NCBI GenBank assembly: GCA_964503335.1
Contig: CAZCZZ010000009.1
Coordinates: forward strand, 21,052 to 85,051
Source of the DNA: CAZCZZ01 sp964503335
GTDB taxonomy: Bacteria; Verrucomicrobiota; Kiritimatiellia; CAIVKH01
DNA length: 64,000 bases
Reading direction: 5' to 3'
Of the stretch, positions 44,501 through 52,072 are shown piece after piece. The notes below the pieces were generated by a model. It made no database searches. It was given only the letters and a program-made list of their open reading frames with translations, and was not told where the DNA came from. Numbering within the stretch: position 1 is the stretch's first letter; each line of letters starts with the position of its first letter. Position numbers and translations under genes: made by a program.

Positions 44501-44870
44501 GCATGTTCGGATACTGCGCACCTTCGCCCGGGAACAGGAAGGCCACCTTGCCGGCCGCTCCAAGCGGTTCGTCTTGATAGAAGATGCCGTTCCGGTCCTG
44601 CAGCCTGACATTATCGCTTCGGGACAGCTTCTCGCGCGAGTGCGTCAGCTTCTTCGCGGCGTCTTCCAGACTTGCAGCGACAACCGCAAGGCAACGCCCG
44701 CCCGGTTTGAAGCCGCGTGACAGCGCGAACGCGAGATCCTGGAGGCGAAGGCCACCCTTCGCGATCTGCGCAAGGACTTCGTCTACGCGCCGCAGCACCG
44801 CTGCGCGATCGGGACCGTGAAGCAGCAACAGCTCAGCGTCGAGGTGTCGATGGAGATTCAAGCCCGCCAT
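41556..44870 (-). CDS. PUFA-synthase-like AT - DH - phosphopantetheinyl transferase
   Basis: 1104 residues. Acyltransferase: FLFPGEGAQYPN and GHSSGEFMALEA (Ser near residue 207). After a linker containing a genomic palindrome (about residues 480-495), a double-hotdog dehydratase spans about 560-860: KDHTLGTVEVSVLNP has the first-half His and AMDPVLLDSVGAVLN the second-half Asp. The C-terminus is an Sfp-type 4'-phosphopantetheinyl transferase with GIDVEN (about 998) and WCAKEAASKALG (about 1042). Thus the cluster carries its own ACP-activating enzyme. The gene begins 3 nt after the KS gene. A PfaB/PfaC-like role in an iterative lipid synthase is the best reading. Confidence 0.88.
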   Translation of the reverse strand: MAGLNLHRHLDAELLLLHGPDRAAVLRRVDEVLAQIAKGGLRLQDLAFALSRGFKPGGRCLAVVAASLEDAAKKLTHSREKLSRSDNVRLQDRNGIFYQDEPLGAAGKVAFLFPGEGAQYPNMLRELALHFPEARDAFDQVDKACELAGDGFVPSAVIFPAPGTGGDAEEGALFEMEGAVEAVVSANTALTRIFQKLAIKPDAVVGHSSGEFMALEAAGIFRFDSAQERVQRICDGYLLMKEMTGVMNLPEGVLITVGGVEREVIDGLLKKHEGDLLVAMDNCPHQVVLCARPKLAAGLVEFLGSEGAIASPLPFNRPYHTPWFEPALDGLRAFFRKRPLHAPAVPTYSCASADLFPDDPAKIEELCVSQWGTTVRFRETIETMHDRGFRLFVEVGPRGNLTSFVDDILKGRPHQAIAANRMHKSSVVTLMHALGQLAAHGVAMDLTYLHERRGSTDLANVAKASRKGMVLSTATPEFDVGSVVAGVADPGSFRTRPASAAPAAVGGGIDSYFEAMEQFLDEQHEMVKQFLGSQAVATVEERTFPLLTEIVEHVDGVSLVAMGRYSAENEVFVKDHTLGTVEVSVLNPDLTGIPIMPMTCSLEIISEAASALIPGKVVTGLKDVRATRWISFDQGTANVRINARVLSGGGRVEVRGEIRDHVPDDPRAAFKPALIEATVVLEDAYPPAPIASVPPLKDAVKCDWVGDALYPDRLFHGPRMSGITKIGDWSQGGVTGTVEVLPRDDLIRSHPEPGFAMDPVLLDSVGAVLNMWGAYKPFDGIVFFPVRITEVRFFGPLLPVGTELNVQLRITGRTDLTSIADITAIDDKGRVQVAVTGWEDRTFDITPVLHRMFLRAADSFVSDQIRSPLAHTVCCVSKPISAELLESSHRIWHKMLAFLVLDEEEREHWRTKDWTDRRRIQWLIGRAVVKDAVRIYLQEFHGLRLASPDIHIAKTEKGRPYVTGAWKDLAKEDLVVSFAHTDGVAVAIVGSAGDGELGIDVENLRPLSDDFIQGAFTADEKARLEQADERHETGLMMWCAKEAASKALGVGLQHDPRDLRVTEIVEGNVKITAAGDWARLAGEKTLSSLTWRRAESIISVLRFS
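43396..43422. repeat. GATCCGGGGTCAGCGACCCCGGCTACA palindrome within AT-DH-PPTase gene
   Basis: The same palindrome as at 17909-17936 and 48518-48543. On the minus strand it reads in frame as VAGVADPG in the linker after the AT domain. Confidence 0.8.
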
Positions 44871-44873
44871 GCG

Positions 44874-46277
44874 TCAGCCCCGGTACTCCTCAAGGACGCA
44901 ATGCGCGTTGATGCCGCCGAACCCCATCGCGCTGACGCCGGCCCGGCGCGGAGTGTCCTTCTTGCCGTGCACCCACGGACGTGTCTCGGTGTTGACGTAG
45001 TACGGCGTGCGATCGATGTGCAGGTCAGGATGCGGCGCCGTGAAGTTCGCGGTGGGCGGCAGGATCTTGTGATAGAGGGACAGCGTCGCCTTGATGAAGC
45101 TTCCGATGCCAGCCGCGGGAACGCAGTGACCGATCATCGACTTCACGGAACCCACCGGAACCTTGTCCTTGTCGGCCGGGGCGCCACGCACTTCGGTAAG
45201 CGCGCGCAATTCGGTCGCGTCACCCAGCGGAATACCCGTCGCGTGGGCTTCAATCAATCCAACCGACTGCGGATCCACCTGCGCCATCTCATACGCCCGC
45301 CGGATCGCGAGCACTTCGCCCTCAAAGCGCGGTGCGAGGATGCCCGACGATTTCCCATCGCTGGCGATGCCGTAGCCCTTGATCAAGCCGTAGATGCGAT
45401 CCCCGTCTCGCTCGGCATCCTTGCGTCGTTTCAACACCGCCACGCCGACGCCTTCGCCGAAGAGCGTTCCGTCGGCGTCCTTATCGAACGGACGCGGCGC
45501 GTCCTGGCGACGCGACAACGCATTGATCTGGCAGAATGTCATGATGTCCTGCGGAAGCATGCAAGCCTGTACGCCACCGACGAGCGCGACATCCGACTTG
45601 TTCATCAGCAGGTTGTTGATGCCGTGGCTGATCGCAACGAGCGACGAGGAGCACGCAGCATCGATGATATGGTTGGAGCCCTGCAGGTCCAAACGATTGG
45701 CGATACGGCCTGTGATGATGTTCGGGATCAGTGCCGGGACCGTTGCGGGGTTCAGTGGAGGAAGGCTGGCGCGGAGCTTCTTGAAGACGGCTTCGAGGTA
45801 CTCCTCGGACAAACCCGGATTCACCTGCCGCAGCACGTCGATCGTCTGGTCGAGGACAAGGCCGTGCTGGATCCAGTTGACATTGCTGGGATTGATATAC
45901 GTCCCGTGGCCGAGAATGACGTCGGTGCGTTCCCGCGGGAAAGGCTTGTTGCTCAGACCGGCATCATCGAGCGCTTCCTTCGCGACACGCAGCGCGAGGA
46001 AATGATCGGGATCGGTGCCAACCACGGAGTCCGGCATGACGCCGAAGGCCAGCGGGTCAAACGTTGCGAGTTCCTTCAGATAGCCGCCGCGGATCGTGTA
46101 GATGCGCTCGAAGTTCGTGGAGGTAGGGTCGAGGTAACGCTTCGCGGAGGGGGACGGGTGATCGCTGATGCAGCATTTCCCGGCGAGGATGTTCTCCCAG
46201 TAGGTAGAGACATCGGGTGCCTCGGCAAAGAGGCAGGCCATGCCGATGACGGCGATATCGTCGTTGATCGTGTTCAT
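44874..46277 (-). CDS. Ketosynthase, PUFA-synthase/type I PKS type
   Basis: 467 residues, a single KS domain beginning IAVIGMACLFAEAPDVSTYW. The active-site Cys lies in DAACSSSLVAIS (about residue 208); the two catalytic His are in IEAHATGIPLGD and KSMIGHCVPAAG. All three catalytic residues are intact, so it is a condensing enzyme and not a chain-length factor. It resembles the KS of PfaC or of hglE-type lipid synthases. Located 18 nt after the large KS-AT-ACP-KR gene and 3 nt before the AT-DH-PPTase gene. Confidence 0.9.
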   Translation of the reverse strand: MNTINDDIAVIGMACLFAEAPDVSTYWENILAGKCCISDHPSPSAKRYLDPTSTNFERIYTIRGGYLKELATFDPLAFGVMPDSVVGTDPDHFLALRVAKEALDDAGLSNKPFPRERTDVILGHGTYINPSNVNWIQHGLVLDQTIDVLRQVNPGLSEEYLEAVFKKLRASLPPLNPATVPALIPNIITGRIANRLDLQGSNHIIDAACSSSLVAISHGINNLLMNKSDVALVGGVQACMLPQDIMTFCQINALSRRQDAPRPFDKDADGTLFGEGVGVAVLKRRKDAERDGDRIYGLIKGYGIASDGKSSGILAPRFEGEVLAIRRAYEMAQVDPQSVGLIEAHATGIPLGDATELRALTEVRGAPADKDKVPVGSVKSMIGHCVPAAGIGSFIKATLSLYHKILPPTANFTAPHPDLHIDRTPYYVNTETRPWVHGKKDTPRRAGVSAMGFGGINAHCVLEEYRG

Positions 46278-46295
46278 GCGTGTCGAAACGCGGAG

Positions 46296-49200
46296 CTAGA
46301 GTGCGCCCTCGGCCACGATGATGTTGTGGTTCCGGTCGCCGTGGAGAAGTTCGTCTACCATAAAGCGTTTGCCGGCCTCGGGGTCGATCAAGCCGACGCC
46401 GCGCTCCTTGAACTGTCGCTTCACTTCGTCCGTCGCCATGCCCATCTTGTCCCAGGGACCCCAATCGATAGCCACCACCCGCGCTTTCCACTTGGAACCC
46501 AGATACATGGCCATGCGATTCAGAACCTCGTTCGCTGCGGCGTAATCGGACTGGCCGCGATTACCGAACCAGCCGGCGATAGATGAGAAGAGGACGAGGA
46601 ACTTCAAGTTCTCCGGCTTCAGGAGGCGGCTCAGCAGGAAGACGGACTGCACCTTGAGATCAAACACGCGGTCAAACGACTCAGGCGACTTGTCTTCGAT
46701 GAGCTTGTCTTCGATGACCCCGGCTCCATTGATCACGCCGTCGATGCGCCCGTACTTCTGGTAAACGCCATCGATCAGGCTGCGCATCGAAGCTTCGTCC
46801 ATCACGTCCACCGTGACGTATTCCACCGTCGAACCGGATGCTTTCAAGGCCTCGACATTCGCCCGCATCTCGCGGTCCATCAGGATACGTCGGCACGCGG
46901 TTTCCACCTCGACCGGTGTCGGGCGCTTGCCCTCCTGCTGGATCTGGCCCATGACGACGCGTTTCAGTTCAGCCGCCGACTCGATTCCCGCTGTGGCCGA
47001 CGATTCATCCGCGGGCCAGGGCGACCGGGCAGCAAGAACGAGTGTCGGATGGCTGCGCTTGGCGATTTCNNNNNNNNNNNNNNNNNNNNNNNNNNNNNNN
47101 NNNNNNNNNNNNNNNNNNNNNNNNNNNNNNNNNNNNNNNNNNNNNNNNNNNNNNNNNNNNNNNNNNNNNTGCCTGCCGAGCGACGAATAGGCCACGGCCC
47201 ATCCGCTGGTCTTGAGGTCCTTCGCAGAGGAACGCAGGAGATAAAACAGCGACTTCACCTCTTCGCGCACGACCTGCTTCCACTGATTCGCCGAAAGCGA
47301 TGCCGTGTCCTGTGCGCTGCGCATCGGCATCAGGTGAATGACGCCGCCGATGCGACCGAACTCGTGTCGCAGGCTGGAAACAAAGTGATCCACCGCCGTT
47401 GCGGATTCGAGTTCTTCGGGTCGGGCAATGACAGCCTTTCCGCCCGCTTTGTGCAGTCGCTCCTGCAATGCCAGCGTCAGACCCGATCCCTCGTTCGTGA
47501 TGATGATCACGCCTTCGGGGCATTTCAGCGTGCCCGCGACCATGGGCGACTTCTTGAGGCTAATGATGTTGCGATGCACCAGCTTAGCCTCAACAGCTGG
47601 TGCGGACTGGACTGTGGCGGATGCTCCGGAAACCTTTGCAAGGACGCCGCGAAGCGTCTTCTCCGTGTTGAGCTGCTCCGCCAGATCATCCGGCGCCCCC
47701 GGGATCGTCTTCGCGAAGGCGATGAGGATTTCCAGTCGCTTAATGGAGTCGATGCCGAGGTCCGACTCGATGCTCAGGTCCAATCCGAGCATATCGGTCG
47801 GATAGCCCGTGCGTTCGGAAACGAGCTTCAGCAATGTCGCTTCCCGGTCGCCGCTCGCGATCGGTGCTGCAACCGCTGGCACTGCTTCCGCAGCCTTCGC
47901 TTTCGGAGCTGTGGAGGCCGGAGCGCCTGCGACGGCAGCAGCCTTCGCCAGCACACCACGCAATGTCTTCTCCGTGTTGAGCTGTTCCGCAAGATCGTCC
48001 GGCGCACCTGGGATCGTCTTCGAGAACGCAATCAGGATTTCCAGTCGCTTGATCGAGTCAATGCCGAGATCCGATTCAATGCTCAGGTCCATGCCGAGCA
48101 TCTCGGTCGGATAGCCCGTGCGCTCGGAGACGAGTTTGAGAAGAGTCGTTTCGCGGTCGCCGCTCGCAACCGGTGCCGCTACTGCAGGCGCTGCCGCCGG
48201 AGCCTTCGCCTTCGGAGCTGTGGAGGCCGGAGCGCCTGCCACGGCAGAGGCTTTTGCCAGCACACCACGCAGCGTCTTCTCGGTGTTCAGTTGTTCCGCA
48301 AGATCATCCGGCGCGCCGGCAATCGTCTTCGAGAACGCAATCAGGATTTCAAGGCGCTTGATCGAATCGATGCCGAGATCCGATTCGATGCTTAGGTCGA
48401 GGCCGAGCATTTCGTTCGGATAGCCTGTGCGTTCGGACACCAATTTGAGAAGCGTTGCTTCGCGGTCTTCTGTAACCGGTGTCGCCGACGCCGGATCTTT
48501 CTTCACCGTCTTCTTCGGACCGGGGTCAACGACCCCGGCTACAGAAGATTTCTGAGGCTTTGCGGGCAGGCCCATCGGGACGTCCGGAAGCTTGAGATCG
48601 AGCAGCGAGGCGTCCATCGCGGGCGGCGGCATCGAGACCGCCCCACCCTTGCCGGTGAGATACGCGAGCATCACGTCGCGTTGCTGCTCGAGGAATTTCG
48701 CCATCAACTGCTGATAGCGTGCCAGCACCTGCGTCGCAGCGTCCGATTGCTGCGGTTGGGGCGGCGGAGGCGGTGTTGCGTCGGCTGGTTTTGTCATGGC
48801 TACTCGTTGTTTCAATGGACGGGACTGGCCGACAGGCCATGCGCGATCCGGGGCGACCATCCACGCGACGGGGCTCTGCTTCTCGGGCGCTTTCACGGGC
48901 GTCAGCTTCGCGGCTTCGAGCTCGTTGATACCGCGGCCCTCATACAGAGGATCCAGCTGCACATCGAGGCCATCGGCCAGCATCTGCGCAAGGGCACCCT
49001 GGAAATGAACAATGTCATGGCGCGGCGACTTGGCGTCGGTCGATACCGTGGCGAAGGGACGTCCGTGCAGGATCTGGGTCACGAGGCCGGAAAGGACATT
49101 GCCGGGTCCCACTTCCACAAAAACCCGCGCTCCGGCCGCGTACATCGCCTCGATCTGATCCGTGAAGCGGACGCAGCCGATCAAGTGATCGGTGAGCACA

Positions 49201-51683
49201 TGCAACATCGTCTCGCGGTCTTCCGGATACGGCGCAGCAATCAGGTTCGCATACACCGGTACGCTCGGCTTGTGGTAATCGATCACCGCCAGCTTCTTCG
49301 CGAGAAAATCGCGTGCCGGTTCGATGATCGGAGAATGGAACGCGCAGCTCACGGGAATAAAGCGTGCCTTCAGGCCTTTTGCTTCCAGCGCCGCCGCGGC
49401 TTTTTCAAGGTCCTGCTTCAGGCCGGAAATGATCGTCTGCGACGGTGAGTTGAAGTTTGCGACATAGACGCCGCTGACTTCCTTCAGAACAGGCTCGATG
49501 TCCTTCGCCCCGCCCTTCACAGCCATCATCGTGCCCGTGTCGCCGGTGCAGGCGGTCAGGATGCTCGTGCCGCGGTCTTCAAGGATTTCGTACAACGTCT
49601 CTTCGGAGAACACATCGGCCGCGCAAAGCGCCGAATACTCGCCGGAGCTGTGACCCGCCACCATGTCGGGCTTGAGTCCAAGCTTCTTCAGGATGCGGAA
49701 CATGCCCAGCTCCGTCACACCCAGCGACGGCTGCGCGATGTTCGTGACCGTGATCTCGGTCATCGCCTTCGTCTCGTCCTCTTGCGTGAAGCGGGGCGGC
49801 GGGTAGATGTATTCGCTAAGCCGCTTCGGGAGTCGCTTCTCGAGCGCGTGGTCGGCCTTCTCGATGCACGAGCGGAGCTCGGGAAACATCAGCGAAAGAT
49901 CGCGCATCATGTCGGGTCGCTGCGAACCCTGACCCGGGAAGAGGAACGCCACCTTGCTCCCGGCGCCAACCGGCTCGGACTGGAAATAGATGCCGCGCGG
50001 ATCCTTGATGGACTTTGCGCCGTCCGCGAGGGACTTCTGCGCGGACTCGACCTTGGACAGCAAGTCATCCTTCGTATCGGCCGTGATGGCGAGCGTGCAA
50101 ACACCCTCGGCTCGTCCCTTCCAGCACGCCTGCGCGAGGTCGCGCAGGGCGGCGGGCGATGCCTTGATGGCCGCGGTCTTTGCGGCGAGCTGTGCGGCGA
50201 TGTCCTTCGCATCCGTGCCGCGCCAGACGAAAAGTTCCGTCGGCCAGGCCTGCCAAACTTGCTGCGTCGCGGGCGATTGTGCCTCTTCCAACACGGCGTG
50301 GAAATTCGTGCCGCCGAAACCGAACGAATTCACACCAGCGCGGCGGGGCTGGCCGTTGGCGACCCAGGGGCGCGCTTCGGTGTTCACGTAAACGGGACTC
50401 TGAGGATCGCGGAACGAAGCCGCGCCGGGCTTCTTCACGTTGATCGTTGGCGGGATCACTTTGTGATGCAGCGCCAGCGCGGTCTTGATCAAACCGGCGA
50501 TGCCCGCGCAGCCCTTGGTGTGTCCGATATTCGACTTCACGGAACCGATCGCGCACGACTTCGCAGCAGCGCCGGCTTCGCGCATGCCGACCGACACGCT
50601 TTCCGCCTCGGTGCCGTCGCCGAGTACCGTGCCGGTGCCGTGCGCTTCAATGAGTCCGACAGAACCCAGCGAGAAACCCGCCATGGCATAGGCTTGATCC
50701 AGCGCGCGCGCCTGGCCTTCCTTGCGCGGAGCCGTGAGGCTCTTGCCCTTGCCGTCGCTGGAACTTCCGACGCCACGGATCACCGCATAAATCCTGTCGC
50801 CATCCCGCTCCGCGAGATCGCGTCGCTTCAGGATGACCGCACCCATGCCTTCGCTGATGCAGATGCCGTCGGCGTCCGCATCAAACGGCTTCGGGCGGCC
50901 CGTCTTCGTAAGCGCGCTCGTCTTGGCGAAGCAGAGAAAACCGTGCGGGTTCTGGAGCGCATCGGCCGCGCCGACGATGGCCATCGTCGCATTGCCCGAG
51001 ATGATCTCCTTCACGCCGAGGTACGTCGCGGTGAGACCGGATGCGCAGGCGGAATCGACAGTGAAATTGGCAGCGCCGAGGTCGAAGCAATTCGCGATGC
51101 GACCGGACACAACATTCGGGAGAATGCCGGGGAACGAATCCTCGGTCCATTCCGGCAACTGCTTCAGCACGTCTTCGGGGACATCCTCAAAGTACATCGG
51201 AAGCGACGCACGGAAACCGTAGGCGAGACCGAAATCACCCATGCCGCCCGCCATGCCGAAAATGCAGGCCGTGTGACCTTTGTCGAAAGGCTTGTCCATG
51301 TAGCCCGCGTCACCCATCGCGCGCGCCGACACCTCGAGGGCGAGGAGTTGGACGGGGTCGATCGCCTTCAGCGCGTTCGGCGGGATGCCATACTTAGCGG
51401 GGTTGAAGACCACCGGATCAATGAAGCCGCCCCAACGGGAGTAAATCTTGTCACGGGCCTTCGGATTTTCGTCGAAGTAGAGCCGCCAATCCCAGCGCTC
51501 GAGTGGCACTTCGGAAATGCAGTCGGCCTTGTTGAGGATGTTTTCCCAGAAGGACTGCAGATTCGGAGACTTCGGGAACATGCAACTCATGCCGATAATG
51601 GCGACATCCTGGCACAAGGGTTGAGTGGAACGTTCCACCTGTCCCTCGCGCTCAATGCCAGTACTATCCTTGTTTATCGACAT
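46296..51683 (-). CDS. PfaA-like iterative PKS: KS - AT - ACP - ACP - ACP - KR
   Basis: About 1795 residues, plus an unknown number in a 100-N gap. KS at about 25-460 has Cys in DSACASGLTATYL (about 211) and His in IEAHGTGTVLGD and KSNIGHTKGCAG. AT at about 590-890 has FLFPGQGSQRPD and GHSSGEYSALC (about 679). Three near-identical ACPs carry GIDSIKRLE with Ser at about 1105, 1209 and 1312. A ketoreductase closes the protein: its catalytic Ser/Tyr region is VLFSSIAGWFGNRGQSDYAA, but its Rossmann GGxxG motif falls in the gap. The order equals PfaA of PUFA synthases. The ATG at 51683 removes an unlike leader. Confidence 0.92.
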   Translation of the reverse strand: MSINKDSTGIEREGQVERSTQPLCQDVAIIGMSCMFPKSPNLQSFWENILNKADCISEVPLERWDWRLYFDENPKARDKIYSRWGGFIDPVVFNPAKYGIPPNALKAIDPVQLLALEVSARAMGDAGYMDKPFDKGHTACIFGMAGGMGDFGLAYGFRASLPMYFEDVPEDVLKQLPEWTEDSFPGILPNVVSGRIANCFDLGAANFTVDSACASGLTATYLGVKEIISGNATMAIVGAADALQNPHGFLCFAKTSALTKTGRPKPFDADADGICISEGMGAVILKRRDLAERDGDRIYAVIRGVGSSSDGKGKSLTAPRKEGQARALDQAYAMAGFSLGSVGLIEAHGTGTVLGDGTEAESVSVGMREAGAAAKSCAIGSVKSNIGHTKGCAGIAGLIKTALALHHKVIPPTINVKKPGAASFRDPQSPVYVNTEARPWVANGQPRRAGVNSFGFGGTNFHAVLEEAQSPATQQVWQAWPTELFVWRGTDAKDIAAQLAAKTAAIKASPAALRDLAQACWKGRAEGVCTLAITADTKDDLLSKVESAQKSLADGAKSIKDPRGIYFQSEPVGAGSKVAFLFPGQGSQRPDMMRDLSLMFPELRSCIEKADHALEKRLPKRLSEYIYPPPRFTQEDETKAMTEITVTNIAQPSLGVTELGMFRILKKLGLKPDMVAGHSSGEYSALCAADVFSEETLYEILEDRGTSILTACTGDTGTMMAVKGGAKDIEPVLKEVSGVYVANFNSPSQTIISGLKQDLEKAAAALEAKGLKARFIPVSCAFHSPIIEPARDFLAKKLAVIDYHKPSVPVYANLIAAPYPEDRETMLHVLTDHLIGCVRFTDQIEAMYAAGARVFVEVGPGNVLSGLVTQILHGRPFATVSTDAKSPRHDIVHFQGALAQMLADGLDVQLDPLYEGRGINELEAAKLTPVKAPEKQSPVAWMVAPDRAWPVGQSRPLKQRVAMTKPADATPPPPPQPQQSDAATQVLARYQQLMAKFLEQQRDVMLAYLTGKGGAVSMPPPAMDASLLDLKLPDVPMGLPAKPQKSSVAGVVDPGPKKTVKKDPASATPVTEDREATLLKLVSERTGYPNEMLGLDLSIESDLGIDSIKRLEILIAFSKTIAGAPDDLAEQLNTEKTLRGVLAKASAVAGAPASTAPKAKAPAAAPAVAAPVASGDRETTLLKLVSERTGYPTEMLGMDLSIESDLGIDSIKRLEILIAFSKTIPGAPDDLAEQLNTEKTLRGVLAKAAAVAGAPASTAPKAKAAEAVPAVAAPIASGDREATLLKLVSERTGYPTDMLGLDLSIESDLGIDSIKRLEILIAFAKTIPGAPDDLAEQLNTEKTLRGVLAKVSGASATVQSAPAVEAKLVHRNIISLKKSPMVAGTLKCPEGVIIITNEGSGLTLALQERLHKAGGKAVIARPEELESATAVDHFVSSLRHEFGRIGGVIHLMPMRSAQDTASLSANQWKQVVREEVKSLFYLLRSSAKDLKTSGWAVAYSSLGRXXXXXXXXXXXXXXXXXXXXXXXXXXXXXXXXXXEIAKRSHPTLVLAARSPWPADESSATAGIESAAELKRVVMGQIQQEGKRPTPVEVETACRRILMDREMRANVEALKASGSTVEYVTVDVMDEASMRSLIDGVYQKYGRIDGVINGAGVIEDKLIEDKSPESFDRVFDLKVQSVFLLSRLLKPENLKFLVLFSSIAGWFGNRGQSDYAAANEVLNRMAMYLGSKWKARVVAIDWGPWDKMGMATDEVKRQFKERGVGLIDPEAGKRFMVDELLHGDRNHNIIVAEGAL
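47070..47169. other. Assembly gap of 100 N inside the KR region
   Basis: Exactly 100 N between AYSSLGR and EIAKRSHPTLVLAARS. In related KR domains the segment lost here normally exceeds 33 residues and includes the NADPH-binding glycine motif, so the true gap is probably longer. Confidence 0.99.
47600..48475 (-). repeat. Three tandem ACP-coding repeats
   Basis: Units of about 306-309 nt, each encoding DRE(A/T)TLLKLVSERTGYP..., SDLGIDSIKRLEILIAF and APDDLAEQLNTEKTLRGVLA plus an Ala/Pro linker. Nucleotide similarity between units is very high, implying recent duplication or gene conversion. Confidence 0.92.
48518..48543. repeat. GACCGGGGTCAACGACCCCGGCTACA palindrome within PfaA-like gene
   Basis: Third copy of the palindrome at 17909 and 43396. 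On the minus strand it reads in frame as VAGVVDPG in the linker before ACP1. Confidence 0.82.
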
Positions 51684-52072
51684 GATCGGAAATCCACCGA
51701 AGCCCCTAATCGCCCCGCATGCAGCCCTACTCTCCTGCATACCACATGCACCGCCCGTTGTTTAACGCAGGGCAGCAATGCCGGTTGCAGCAAGAACCAC
51801 GCCAGCAAGAAGTTCGGACGCTGAAACGAGTCCAAAAGATAGTTTCCCGCCAAAGCTCCGGAGCGTCAAGTCTGGAAACAGGCGCGCGATAACCGATCGA
51901 AGACTTTTTTAACCACGAATGGACACGAATAGACACGAATGTCAGAAGTAAGGCGGAACGGCAGGAAGTTCTTGTACTTCAAATTAGTGTCTATTCGTGT
52001 CCATTCGTGGTTGTAACTCCTCCGGGGCATATTTCCTGCTTTCTCTTCAACCTCGTTCAGGAGGAGTCGCTC
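51684..52072. other. Divergent intergenic region upstream of PKS cluster and propeller-hydrolase gene
   Basis: 389 nt. It must hold promoters for both directions. The outstanding structure is the palindrome at 51911-52012. On the minus strand a TTGACG word occurs near 51870 but no well-spaced -10 accompanies it. No coding frame is convincing. Confidence 0.6.
51911..52012. repeat. AACCACGAATGGACACGAAT palindrome
   Basis: Left arm 51911-51937 and right arm 51986-52012 are perfect 27-bp inverted copies (AACCACGAATGGACACGAAT followed by AGACAC...) around a 48-nt loop. Each arm itself holds CACGAAT three times or nearly so. Confidence 0.9.

Noticed and set aside
41556..51683. Enediyne PKS
   Set aside because: The KR, DH and PPTase set is reminiscent, but the domains are split over several proteins, there are three tandem ACPs and an extra KS, and no enediyne accessory genes are seen. 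A PUFA/secondary-lipid type fits better.
49650..51824. A 724-codon plus-strand frame opposite the ketosynthase and AT of the PfaA-like gene
   Set aside because: Antisense shadow. The minus strand carries intact KS and AT catalytic motifs.
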